This document shows positions 1-6,320 of a DNA stretch of 64,000 nucleotides, piece by piece. The translations under genes and the position numbers were made by a program. The DNA comes from Desulfuromonas soudanensis (GTDB lineage: Bacteria; Desulfobacterota; Desulfuromonadia; Desulfuromonadales; WTL). The first letter of the stretch is position 1; every line of letters starts with the position of its first letter. Location: assembly GCF_001278055.1 (NCBI RefSeq), contig NZ_CP010802.1, positions 1,550,001-1,614,000 of the forward strand, read 5' to 3'. The notes below the pieces were generated by a model, which saw only the letters and a program-made list of their open reading frames with translations, ran no database searches and had not been told where the DNA came from.

Positions 1-53
1 CCGGAGGAGGCGGGGAGGGTGAAATCGGGGGCGGTCTCGCCGATGTTGATCAT
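1..53 (-). CDS. Peroxiredoxin/thioredoxin-like protein, N-terminus only
   Basis: Reading minus from the ATG at 53 gives MINIGETAPDFTLPASSG before the window ends. The pattern G..APDFTLP is the usual N-terminus of AhpC/TSA peroxiredoxins and TlpA/ResA-like thioredoxins. A good ribosome site (AAGGAG, about 7 bases before the ATG) supports the start. Only 17 codons are visible, so the active-site cysteine cannot be seen and peroxiredoxin cannot be separated from a ResA-type thioredoxin. A ResA-type role would fit the cytochrome c maturation genes next to it, which lie upstream on the same strand; that link is inference. Confidence 0.55.
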   Translation of the reverse strand, partial: MINIGETAPDFTLPASS

Positions 54-102
54 GGTCGTGCTCCTTGTTCGGGTCAATGGTTTGTCAGGAAAAAAAACCG
101 CC

Positions 103-186
103 TTACCACTGAGACACAGAGAACTTAAGAATAGACCCAAAATATTATTGAAAATTCTTCTGTGACCTCTGTGACTCCGTGGTGAA
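103..186. repeat. Imperfect inverted repeat, dispersed 'CACAGAG' type
   Basis: The left arm (103-132) and right arm (154-186) are imperfect reverse complements around an AT-rich loop, with cores ACCACTGAGACACAGAG and CTCTGTGACTCCGTGGTG. Elements of this look are common between genes in deltaproteobacterial genomes. It lies in the gap between resB and the peroxiredoxin-like gene and may act as a hairpin or terminator. No coding potential was seen. Confidence 0.45.
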
Positions 187-226
187 CAGAGTTTGTCTCC
201 CGACCTCAGTATAGCAGAAGGAAGTC

Positions 227-1291
227 CTACCAGACCTCCGGGCGGTCGCCCCGTCCCCGTTTGTAGTAAAAAGAGACCAGGGCCAGCAGGACGCCCGCCA
301 GCATCGCCAGTCCCCCGGTCAGGGCGAGGGCGGCCCCCGGGTCGTCGTTGATGGTGAGGATGCTGTAGGGACGGTAGAGGGGTTCGACGGGGCGCAGGAG
401 GAGCCCGGCCTCCGTCAGGGCGGAGGGGGGCCCTTCGGCGAGGAGGTACCATCCCCGCCAGGATGGACCGTCTGGATGATTCAGCTCCAGCTCGAAGGCC
501 GGCCTGCCCAGTTCGCTGCTCCCCCTGGCGACCCGCCCGCCGGCGAGGCGCCGGGCATCGGAAAGGAAGTTCAGGACCCGGAGACGCAGGCCGTCGGGAA
601 GGGAGAGTTCGGCTCCGGGGGAGAAGGAGGTTCTCCCCACCCCGGCGATGTGGACGGCAAACCCTTCCACGGTCCGTCCGAAGGAGCCGGGGAAAACGGC
701 CAGCCCCTTCCAGGTCAGGGGGGTGTTGGTCCGGACGATCTGCCTGGCGAGGAGATTGTCGCCGTGGAGGAGGGCGACGGTGCTGAGCATGTCGACGGGG
801 CGGCCGTTTTCCGCGAAAATCGGCTCGAAGGCCTCCAGGCGCAAAAAGTGCCCGGGAAGGGAGGGGAGAGCGAGGGTTTGGCCGACGAAGAGGCGGTTTC
901 CCTCGCTGCGGAATCCGGCGAGGCTCCCCCAGAAATAGGCGATGAGGACGAGGACGAAGCCGAGGTGGATCAGGTACTCGCCTCCCTTGCGCCAGCGGTA
1001 GCGGATGCGCCGCGCCCAGTCGAGAAAGCAGCAGAGGGTGTTGAGACAAAGGAGGGCTAGAAGAAGGGCGCCGACCGGCACCCACCAGCTCAGAAGCGGC
1101 GCAGCGCTTCCCGCCGTGGACCACCAGCGGCCGAGAATCATGCGGTCCAGGTCGCCGAAGACCCCGGGGTTGAAATGCATCACCAGCGATCCGCCGATGC
1201 CGAGGAGGGTGACGGCGGCGGCCAGGACGATGGCCAGCTTCAGGGAACAGAGGAGCCGCCAAAGAGAAGCAAAAAGGGGGCGCAGAGCCAC
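227..1291 (-). CDS. resB: ResB-like cytochrome c biogenesis protein
   Basis: This 354-residue protein has the ResB/Ccs1 layout: hydrophobic segments near 16-38, 70-90 and 103-125, a long extracytoplasmic domain (about 130-320) and a last membrane helix near 322-345 followed by a basic tail. In system II cytochrome c maturation, ResB works with CcsA to move heme across the membrane and attach it to CxxCH motifs of apocytochromes. It starts 13 bases after the ccsA stop on the same strand, so the two are probably co-transcribed. The length suits the shorter ResB forms common in multiheme-rich deltaproteobacteria. No cytochrome gene is visible nearby, so the substrate is unknown. Confidence 0.85.
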   Translation of the reverse strand: MALRPLFASLWRLLCSLKLAIVLAAAVTLLGIGGSLVMHFNPGVFGDLDRMILGRWWSTAGSAAPLLSWWVPVGALLLALLCLNTLCCFLDWARRIRYRWRKGGEYLIHLGFVLVLIAYFWGSLAGFRSEGNRLFVGQTLALPSLPGHFLRLEAFEPIFAENGRPVDMLSTVALLHGDNLLARQIVRTNTPLTWKGLAVFPGSFGRTVEGFAVHIAGVGRTSFSPGAELSLPDGLRLRVLNFLSDARRLAGGRVARGSSELGRPAFELELNHPDGPSWRGWYLLAEGPPSALTEAGLLLRPVEPLYRPYSILTINDDPGAALALTGGLAMLAGVLLALVSFYYKRGRGDRPEVW

Positions 1292-1304
1292 GGGAGCCTC
1301 CTTG

Positions 1305-2108
1305 TCAGTTCAGGGGATGGTTGCTGGAGAGGAGAAGCCCGATCCCCAGGTAGGTGAAGAGGACGACCCCGAAGCCGGCGACGGAGAGCCAGGCGTAACC
1401 GGTCCCCTGCCAGCGGCGGACGAATTTGGCGTGGCACATCCCGGCGTAGAAAATCCACACCAGAAACGACCAGACCCCCTTGATGTTCCAGGAAAAATAG
1501 TACCCCCAGGCGACGTAGGCCCAGATGCTGCCGAAGATCAGACAGAGGGTGAAGAGGCAGAAGCCGAGAAAGATCGCCTCCTCGTTGAGCTGGCGCAGCA
1601 GGGGGAGGGGGGGGAGGAGGTCGGTGCCGATCCGGCGCTGCAGGAGGTAGAGGGCCGCCAGGGAGAAGGCCATGGCGAAAAAGGCGTACCCGACGAAGGA
1701 GAAGAAGATGTGCAGGGTGAAGAGCGGCGTGTCGAGGGCCGGGATCAAGGGCGGAATGACCGGATCCCGGGGGAGGGCGCTGGTCAGAAGGAGGAGGTTG
1801 AGAAGGATCACGAAGAGCCCGGCGGCGTGGATGCGGTAACGGATTTCGAAATAGAGATAGGTCGCCGCCAGGGCCCAGCTGAAGAAGAACTGGGTGGCAA
1901 AGAGATTGGTGACCGGCAGGTACCCCGCTTCAAACCAGCGCTCTGCCAGGCAGACGCTCTGCAGGGCGAAGGCGGTCACCACCAGGAAAAAGGCGCCGCG
2001 CCACAGGAGGGGGCGGCGCAGGGCGAGGTGGAGGAGATAAAAGAGGGTCGAGGCGAGGTAGGCGGCAAAGGCCGCCACCAGCAGCGGAGACTGATCGGCT
2101 GAAATCAT
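1305..2108 (-). CDS. ccsA: CcsA/ResC-type heme export protein for cytochrome c maturation
   Basis: This 267-residue polytopic membrane protein (about eight hydrophobic segments) belongs to the CcmC/CcmF/CcsA heme-handling family. It carries the tryptophan-rich signature near residues 195-225, reading AYVAWGYYFSWNIKGVW. In typical members this loop is WGxYWSWDPKETW and contacts heme. Here the acidic D and the KET are replaced by SWNIKGVW, a clear deviation. Conserved histidines are present near the C-terminal part (MCHAKF) and in TLHIFFSFVGY. It is first in a two-gene operon with resB and divergent from the biotin operon. Function as the heme channel is inferred from family and partner. Confidence 0.85.
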   Translation of the reverse strand: MISADQSPLLVAAFAAYLASTLFYLLHLALRRPLLWRGAFFLVVTAFALQSVCLAERWFEAGYLPVTNLFATQFFFSWALAATYLYFEIRYRIHAAGLFVILLNLLLLTSALPRDPVIPPLIPALDTPLFTLHIFFSFVGYAFFAMAFSLAALYLLQRRIGTDLLPPLPLLRQLNEEAIFLGFCLFTLCLIFGSIWAYVAWGYYFSWNIKGVWSFLVWIFYAGMCHAKFVRRWQGTGYAWLSVAGFGVVLFTYLGIGLLLSSNHPLN

Positions 2109-2220
2109 GGCAACCTGTCGGGAACGGGGCGCGGCGCGCCGCGGTTAAAGGCAAGGCGTGGGCGGAGATTAACACAGAGGCGCGGGGAGGCAAAGGGCAA
2201 ATCGACAGGGAATTGCGGGA

Positions 2221-2252
2221 TTGTCAACCCTGCCGCTTCCCATGGTTGACAA
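2221..2252. promoter_or_regulatory. BirA (biotin repressor) operator
   Basis: A perfect inverted repeat TTGTCAACC - 14 bases - GGTTGACAA. This matches the known BirA site architecture (TTGTAAACC-N14/15-GGTTTACAA type). It lies directly upstream of bioW and its right half supplies the TTGACA of the promoter, so binding of BirA with biotinyl-AMP would block transcription. birA itself is not in the window. Confidence 0.9.
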
Positions 2253-2274
2253 GGGGGGAACCTCATGATAATTT
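2246..2274 (+). promoter_or_regulatory. Probable sigma-70 promoter of the biotin operon
   Basis: TTGACA at 2246-2251 is inside the right half of the BirA operator. Candidate -10 boxes are GATAAT (2267-2272, 15-base spacer) or TAATTT (2269-2274, 17-base spacer). Either puts the transcription start within a few bases of the bioW ATG at 2282, so the message would be leaderless or nearly so. Confidence 0.6.
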
Positions 2275-2281
2275 CGCCGCC

Positions 2282-3088
2282 ATGAACGAGACGCTCTACA
2301 GCCTGCGCATGCACGCCTCCCGCGGCGGCGAACACCTTTCGGGCGCCGAAGAACTGACGACGCAGCCTCATCTCGAGACCCTCGCCGCCGCCCTGGTTCG
2401 CCGCGCCCTCGGCCACCCCCGCGGCGCTGCCGAATCGATTCAAATCACCGTCGAGGCCGTCGACGCTGGACGGGTCCGGCGCGGGGTTCTGCCGGATCTG
2501 CGGACGCTGAGCGTTACCGACTTCCGCCAGGGGCGAAAAGCCGCCGCGGCCCTTCTGGAGACGGCCGGAATCTCGGCTTTGGCGGCTACCGCGGCCATAA
2601 CCGCCCTGGAGAAGGGAGCCTCCCCATCCGGTAAGAGCATGCGCGGGGCGATGCTCATCGACGCGACCAGCGGCAAGCGTCTCGAACCGGACGCCAGCCG
2701 CGGGGTCCGCGCCAGCCGCATGGGGCTTACCCCCGGGGCGGCGGCGCTGCTCCGAGAGCGCCTTTCGGCGCGCGGGCTCGACAATCCCCACGTCCGCGAG
2801 GCCCTGGTCCTGGCCGCCAAGGTCCTCTCCGTGCCGGGGATTGCCGCCGAGCTCTGCTGGTCCGACGACCCCGACTACACCGCCGGCTACGTCGCCGCTC
2901 TCCAGCTCGGGTACGTACGCCTGACGCACCTCAAGCCCGTCGGCGAGGAGCGCGGCGGACGGGCCTTCTTTGTCCGCCCCGGGCACGGCGACATCAATGG
3001 CATCATCGAACAACTGGAACGCTCCCCCCTACTCATCGACGAAATCGGTGCGATCGGCGGGTCGGCGCCCTGGAAGGAGGAACGGTGA
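2282..3088 (+). CDS. bioW: 6-carboxyhexanoate--CoA ligase (pimeloyl-CoA synthetase)
   Basis: BioW activates free pimelate with CoA and ATP to pimeloyl-CoA, the acyl donor for BioF. The protein begins [13 protein letters not shown] and has the family pattern of an N-terminal YS.RM.AS...HISGAE segment plus a conserved central block near residues 120-148 ([22 protein letters not shown]). The 268 residues from this start match the family length (about 230-270). A longer frame opens at 2213, but that start lies upstream of the operator's left arm, so 2282 is preferred even though no Shine-Dalgarno sequence precedes it. It overlaps bioF by 4 bases (GTGA). It is first in bioW-bioF-bioH-bioC behind the BirA operator. 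Confidence 0.9.
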   Translation: MNETLYSLRMHASRGGEHLSGAEELTTQPHLETLAAALVRRALGHPRGAAESIQITVEAVDAGRVRRGVLPDLRTLSVTDFRQGRKAAAALLETAGISALAATAAITALEKGASPSGKSMRGAMLIDATSGKRLEPDASRGVRASRMGLTPGAAALLRERLSARGLDNPHVREALVLAAKVLSVPGIAAELCWSDDPDYTAGYVAALQLGYVRLTHLKPVGEERGGRAFFVRPGHGDINGIIEQLERSPLLIDEIGAIGGSAPWKEER

Positions 3089-4257
3089 AGGGTTGGCAGG
3101 ACGATCTGGCGCGGCTCGAAACCAGGGGGATGCTGCGCTCCCTGCGCTCCGTCGCCGGGGCGCAGGGGGCGCACGTCTCCCTGGCCGGGGAGGATGTCCT
3201 CCTCCTCTGCTCCAACAACTACCTCGGTCTGGCCGCCCACCCGGCTCTGGTGGAAGCCGCCTGCGCGGCCACCGCCCGCTTTGGCGTCGGCAGCGGCGGC
3301 AGCCGGCTGATCTCCGGCACCATGGAGCCTCACGTCCGGCTCGAGGAGCGCCTCGCCGCCTTCAAGGGGACCGAGGCCGCCCTCCTCTTCAATTCCGGCT
3401 ACGCCGCCAACACCGGGATTCTCCAGGGGCTCTGCGGCGAGGACGACCTGATCTTTTCCGACGCCCTCAATCACGCCTCGATCATCGACGGCTGCCGCCT
3501 TTCCCGGGCCCGCACCGTCGTCTATCCCCACCGCGACGTCGCCGCCCTCGAAGCGTTGATGGCGCAGGAGGCCCCCGGCCGCCGGGGACGCTGGCTCATC
3601 GTCACCGACGGGGTCTTCAGCATGGACGGCGTCCTGGCCCCCCTCCCCGAACTGGTGGCCCTCAAGGAGCGCTTCGATGCCCTCCTCATGGTCGACGACG
3701 CCCACGGAACGGGGGTGCTGGGGGCGACGGGGCGGGGGACCGCCGAACACCTCGGCTGCCTGGCGGGGATCGACCTGCACATGGGGACCCTCGGCAAGGC
3801 CCTCGGCTGCTGCGGCGCCTACCTGGCCGCCGACCGCACCGTCATCGACATCCTGATCAATTACAGCCGCTCCTTCATCTTCTCCACCAGCCTCGCCCCG
3901 GCCGTCCCCGCCGCCGCCTGCGCCGCCCTCGACATCGTCGACAGCGCCGAGGGGGCCAGACTGCGCCGCTCCCTGCACCGGAACCGCGAGGTCTTCGCCA
4001 AAGCTCTGCAGAAGGGGGGACTCGATCTCCTCGGCAGTGCCACCCAGATCGTCCCGGTCTTGACGCGCGACCCGGCCCCGACCATGGCCGCCGTCGGGGC
4101 GCTTCTCAAACGGGGGATCTTCGTCCAGGGGATTCGCCCGCCGACCGTGGCCGCAGGGAGCTGCCGCCTGCGGGCCACCGTGATGGCCGTCCACGACGAA
4201 GGGGAGCTCCTCGAGGCGGCCGCAGCCATCATCCAGGTGCTGGAGACGGGGGCATGA
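3085..4257 (+). CDS. bioF: 8-amino-7-oxononanoate synthase
   Basis: PLP-dependent alpha-oxoamine synthase that condenses a pimeloyl thioester with L-alanine to give KAPA, the first committed ring-building step of biotin synthesis. The 390 residues include the glycine-rich block [12 protein letters not shown], the cofactor aspartate region ([12 protein letters not shown]) and the Schiff-base lysine in [10 protein letters not shown]. The start is a GTG overlapping the bioW stop, with GGAGG (GGAAGGAGGAAC) just upstream. The end overlaps the next gene by ATGA. All expected motifs are intact. BioF can take pimeloyl-CoA (from BioW) or pimeloyl-ACP (from BioC/BioH), and both sources are encoded here. 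Confidence 0.95.
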   Translation: MKGWQDDLARLETRGMLRSLRSVAGAQGAHVSLAGEDVLLLCSNNYLGLAAHPALVEAACAATARFGVGSGGSRLISGTMEPHVRLEERLAAFKGTEAALLFNSGYAANTGILQGLCGEDDLIFSDALNHASIIDGCRLSRARTVVYPHRDVAALEALMAQEAPGRRGRWLIVTDGVFSMDGVLAPLPELVALKERFDALLMVDDAHGTGVLGATGRGTAEHLGCLAGIDLHMGTLGKALGCCGAYLAADRTVIDILINYSRSFIFSTSLAPAVPAAACAALDIVDSAEGARLRRSLHRNREVFAKALQKGGLDLLGSATQIVPVLTRDPAPTMAAVGALLKRGIFVQGIRPPTVAAGSCRLRATVMAVHDEGELLEAAAAIIQVLETGA

Positions 4258-5060
4258 AGGGAGTCCTGACTCTCGGCGACGGCCGGCGCCTCGCCTGGCG
4301 CGAGGCCGGCAGCGGCCCGCCGCTGGTGCTGATCCACGGCTGGTCCCTGTCCTCGTCGGTCTTTACCGAGGCCCTGGAGGCCTTTTCCGGAAGCCGCCGG
4401 GTTCTCGCCGTCGATCTGCGCGGCCACGGCGCCTCCGACCCCGGGCCAGGGTATGCCCTCGGCGACTTCGCCGCCGATCTGACCGCCTGGTTTTCGGCCC
4501 TCGGCCTTCGGGACGCGGCGGTTCTCGGCTGGTCCCTCGGCGGCCAGGTCCTCCTCGAGCTCTATCCGATTCTAGCCGCCCGCATCGAGCGCCTGATTCT
4601 GCAGAGCAGCACGCCGCGCTTTGCCGGCGGCAACGACTGGGGACACGGCCTCCCCGCCGTCCAGGTGCGGGCCATGGCCCGCGACCTCGGTCGCGATTAC
4701 CGCAGGACGATGGGGGATTTTTTCGCCCTGCAGTTTTCCGGCGAGGAGATTTCCCGGGAGCGCTATCTCGCCGTCGTCGACTTTGCCGTCCGCAAGGGGA
4801 ACCTCCCCGAGCCTGATGTGGCCCTGGCCGCCCTCGAGACGCTGCGCCTTGCCGACCAGCGCCCTGACCTCTCGGCCGTTAGCGCCCCGGCCCTGGTCAT
4901 CCACGGCGAAATCGACCGCATCGTTCCGGTGGCAGCCGGTGCGGCACTTGCCGCCGCGCTCCCCCGGGGGGAGTTCGCCGTCGTCCCCGGCGCCGGGCAC
5001 GCCCCCTTCCTCAGCCGTCCCGAAGAGACCTTTGCCCTGTGGAGAGACTTTTTGTCATGA
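4254..5060 (+). CDS. bioH: Pimeloyl-ACP methyl ester carboxylesterase-like alpha/beta hydrolase
   Basis: A 268-residue alpha/beta hydrolase with the oxyanion-side LIHGWSLS segment, nucleophile elbow GWSLGG, an acid in the GEIDRIVP segment and the catalytic histidine in GAGHAPF. BioH removes the methyl group from pimeloyl-ACP methyl ester to end the BioC-started elongation. The assignment as BioH, not a generic hydrolase, rests on its place between bioF and bioC with ATGA overlaps on both sides. The frame is open further upstream, but that extension only overlaps bioF and bioW in another frame; the ATG at 4254 is the clear start. BioG- or BioK-type replacements have the same role and cannot be fully excluded. 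Confidence 0.85.
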   Translation: MKGVLTLGDGRRLAWREAGSGPPLVLIHGWSLSSSVFTEALEAFSGSRRVLAVDLRGHGASDPGPGYALGDFAADLTAWFSALGLRDAAVLGWSLGGQVLLELYPILAARIERLILQSSTPRFAGGNDWGHGLPAVQVRAMARDLGRDYRRTMGDFFALQFSGEEISRERYLAVVDFAVRKGNLPEPDVALAALETLRLADQRPDLSAVSAPALVIHGEIDRIVPVAAGAALAAALPRGEFAVVPGAGHAPFLSRPEETFALWRDFLS

Positions 5061-5866
5061 GCGCCCGTCCCCTCGATCTCTCCCGGGTCCGTCGCAACTT
5101 CTCCGCCTCGGCCGGCGACTACGACGACCACGCCGTGGTGCAGAAGAGGGTGGTGGAGCGCCTGGCGGAGCTTCTCCTCGCCGAAGGTCCCCTTGTCGGT
5201 GCAACCCTCGACGTCGGCGTCGGCACCGGCGAGCTGACGGCCCGTCTCCTGGCCGCCTCGCCGGGGATGCGCCCGGTGATCGCCGATCTGGCCCACGGCA
5301 TGACCCTCCACGCCGCCGGCCGGATCGGCACCGCTCTCCCCTTCGACGGCGACGCCCAGTCCCTCCCTCTGCACTCCGGGCGCTTTGCGGCGGTCGTCTC
5401 CTCTTCGGTCTACCAGTGGGTCAACGATCTTTCCGCCGCCTTTGCCGAGAGTGCCCGGGTCCTCGCCCCGGACGGGCGCTTCGCCTTCGCCCTCTTTGGC
5501 GAGCGCACCCTCTTCGAACTGCGCCATGCCTACGCCCTGGCGCTGGCCGAAGGGGGAGGGGAGGCGTCCCACGCTCAGGAATTTCCCGAACCCGCCGCGG
5601 TGGAGGGCGCCCTCGTCGGAGCAGGATTCGAAGGGGTCCGGGTCTTCTCCGAAGAGGAAATCCAACACCATCCCGACGTCCCCGACCTGCTGCGTTCCCT
5701 CAAGCGCATCGGCGCCGCCAATGCCGCCACCGGCCGTCCTGCCGGTCTGGCCTCGCGGCGGGTGATGGCCCGGATGACGGAACTCTACGGGCAGCATTAC
5801 GGTTCTCAGGGGACGATTCCCGCCACCTACCAGGTCATCTACGGCTTCGGTCGCAAGCGAGGTTGA
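5057..5866 (+). CDS. bioC: Malonyl-ACP O-methyltransferase
   Basis: SAM-dependent methyltransferase of 269 residues. It starts in the usual BioC way (RVRRNFSASAGDYDDHAVVQ), with SAM motif I near TLDVGVGTGELT and a downstream SSSVYQWVND segment like the BioC substrate region. BioC methylates the free carboxyl of malonyl-ACP so that the fatty acid machinery can extend it to a pimeloyl chain. The ATG at 5057 overlaps the bioH stop (ATGA); a GTG at 5039 is possible but less likely. It is the last gene of the operon, and bioA, bioD and bioB are not in the window. Having BioC and BioH together with BioW is unusual. Confidence 0.9.
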   Translation: MSARPLDLSRVRRNFSASAGDYDDHAVVQKRVVERLAELLLAEGPLVGATLDVGVGTGELTARLLAASPGMRPVIADLAHGMTLHAAGRIGTALPFDGDAQSLPLHSGRFAAVVSSSVYQWVNDLSAAFAESARVLAPDGRFAFALFGERTLFELRHAYALALAEGGGEASHAQEFPEPAAVEGALVGAGFEGVRVFSEEEIQHHPDVPDLLRSLKRIGAANAATGRPAGLASRRVMARMTELYGQHYGSQGTIPATYQVIYGFGRKRG

Positions 5867-5878
5867 GGACTCCGGACG

Positions 5879-5906
5879 TTGAATCCGCGGCCGCATCGGC
5901 TATACT
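5879..5906 (+). promoter_or_regulatory. Putative sigma-70 promoter of the tautomerase gene
   Basis: TTGAAT (5879-5884), a 16-base spacer, and TATACT (5901-5906), about 40 bases before the ATG of the tautomerase. The match is good for a GC-rich genome. The gene probably has its own transcript, although read-through from bioC is possible. Confidence 0.5.
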
Positions 5907-5948
5907 GGGCGGGCATCCTTATTCAACAAGGCGAAAGGAGTCCGTCCC

Positions 5949-6146
5949 ATGCCCGTGATTACCGTCAAAACCGTCGAAGGGGCCACCCAGGAGCAGAAAA
6001 ACCGGCTGATCGAGCGCCTGACCGAGGTGATGCAGGAGGTCCTGGGCAAGAACCCGGAGACGACCCACGTCATCATCGAGGAATACGCCGCCGGCAACTG
6101 GGGTTTGCGGGGGAGGACCGTGGCGGCTATCCGCGCCGGCAATTAG
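5949..6146 (+). CDS. 4-oxalocrotonate tautomerase family protein
   Basis: A 65-residue protein starting MPVITVKTVEGAT. The family uses Pro2 (Pro1 after Met removal) as the general base in keto-enol tautomerisation, and that proline is present. Arg and hydrophobic positions typical of the small hexameric 4-OT enzymes follow, and the length (about 62-70) fits. A strong AAAGGAG site precedes the ATG and a rho-independent terminator follows at once, so this is a single-gene unit. No aromatic meta-cleavage genes are nearby, so the physiological substrate is unknown; many bacteria carry such orphan tautomerases. Confidence 0.85.
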   Translation: MPVITVKTVEGATQEQKNRLIERLTEVMQEVLGKNPETTHVIIEEYAAGNWGLRGRTVAAIRAGN

Positions 6147-6170
6147 CAGCGATTGAGGGTGAGAATGACA

Positions 6171-6200
6171 AAAGGACGGCCTCTGGGCCGTCCTTATTTT
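6171..6200 (+). terminator. Rho-independent terminator after the tautomerase
   Basis: Perfect 10-base stem AAGGACGGCC / GGCCGTCCTT with a TCTG loop, then ATTTTAT. It may also serve the minus-strand GGDEF-EAL gene that ends at 6321, though it is about 120 bases away. Confidence 0.85.
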
Positions 6201-6320
6201 ATACGGCGCATCTGTCAAGTGCAGGGGGCAGGTTTTGCCTTAATACAAATGTGCTGGCGAAAGACTTCACCCCAATTCCCGAAAAAGCGCGCCGGCCCGG
6301 CCGGCCTGGGAGTAAAACGT

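Noticed and set aside
2970-4253. Upstream extension of the bioH frame
   Set aside because: It overlaps bioF and bioW in another frame and is arginine/proline-rich nonsense; the ATGA overlap at 4254 is the natural start.
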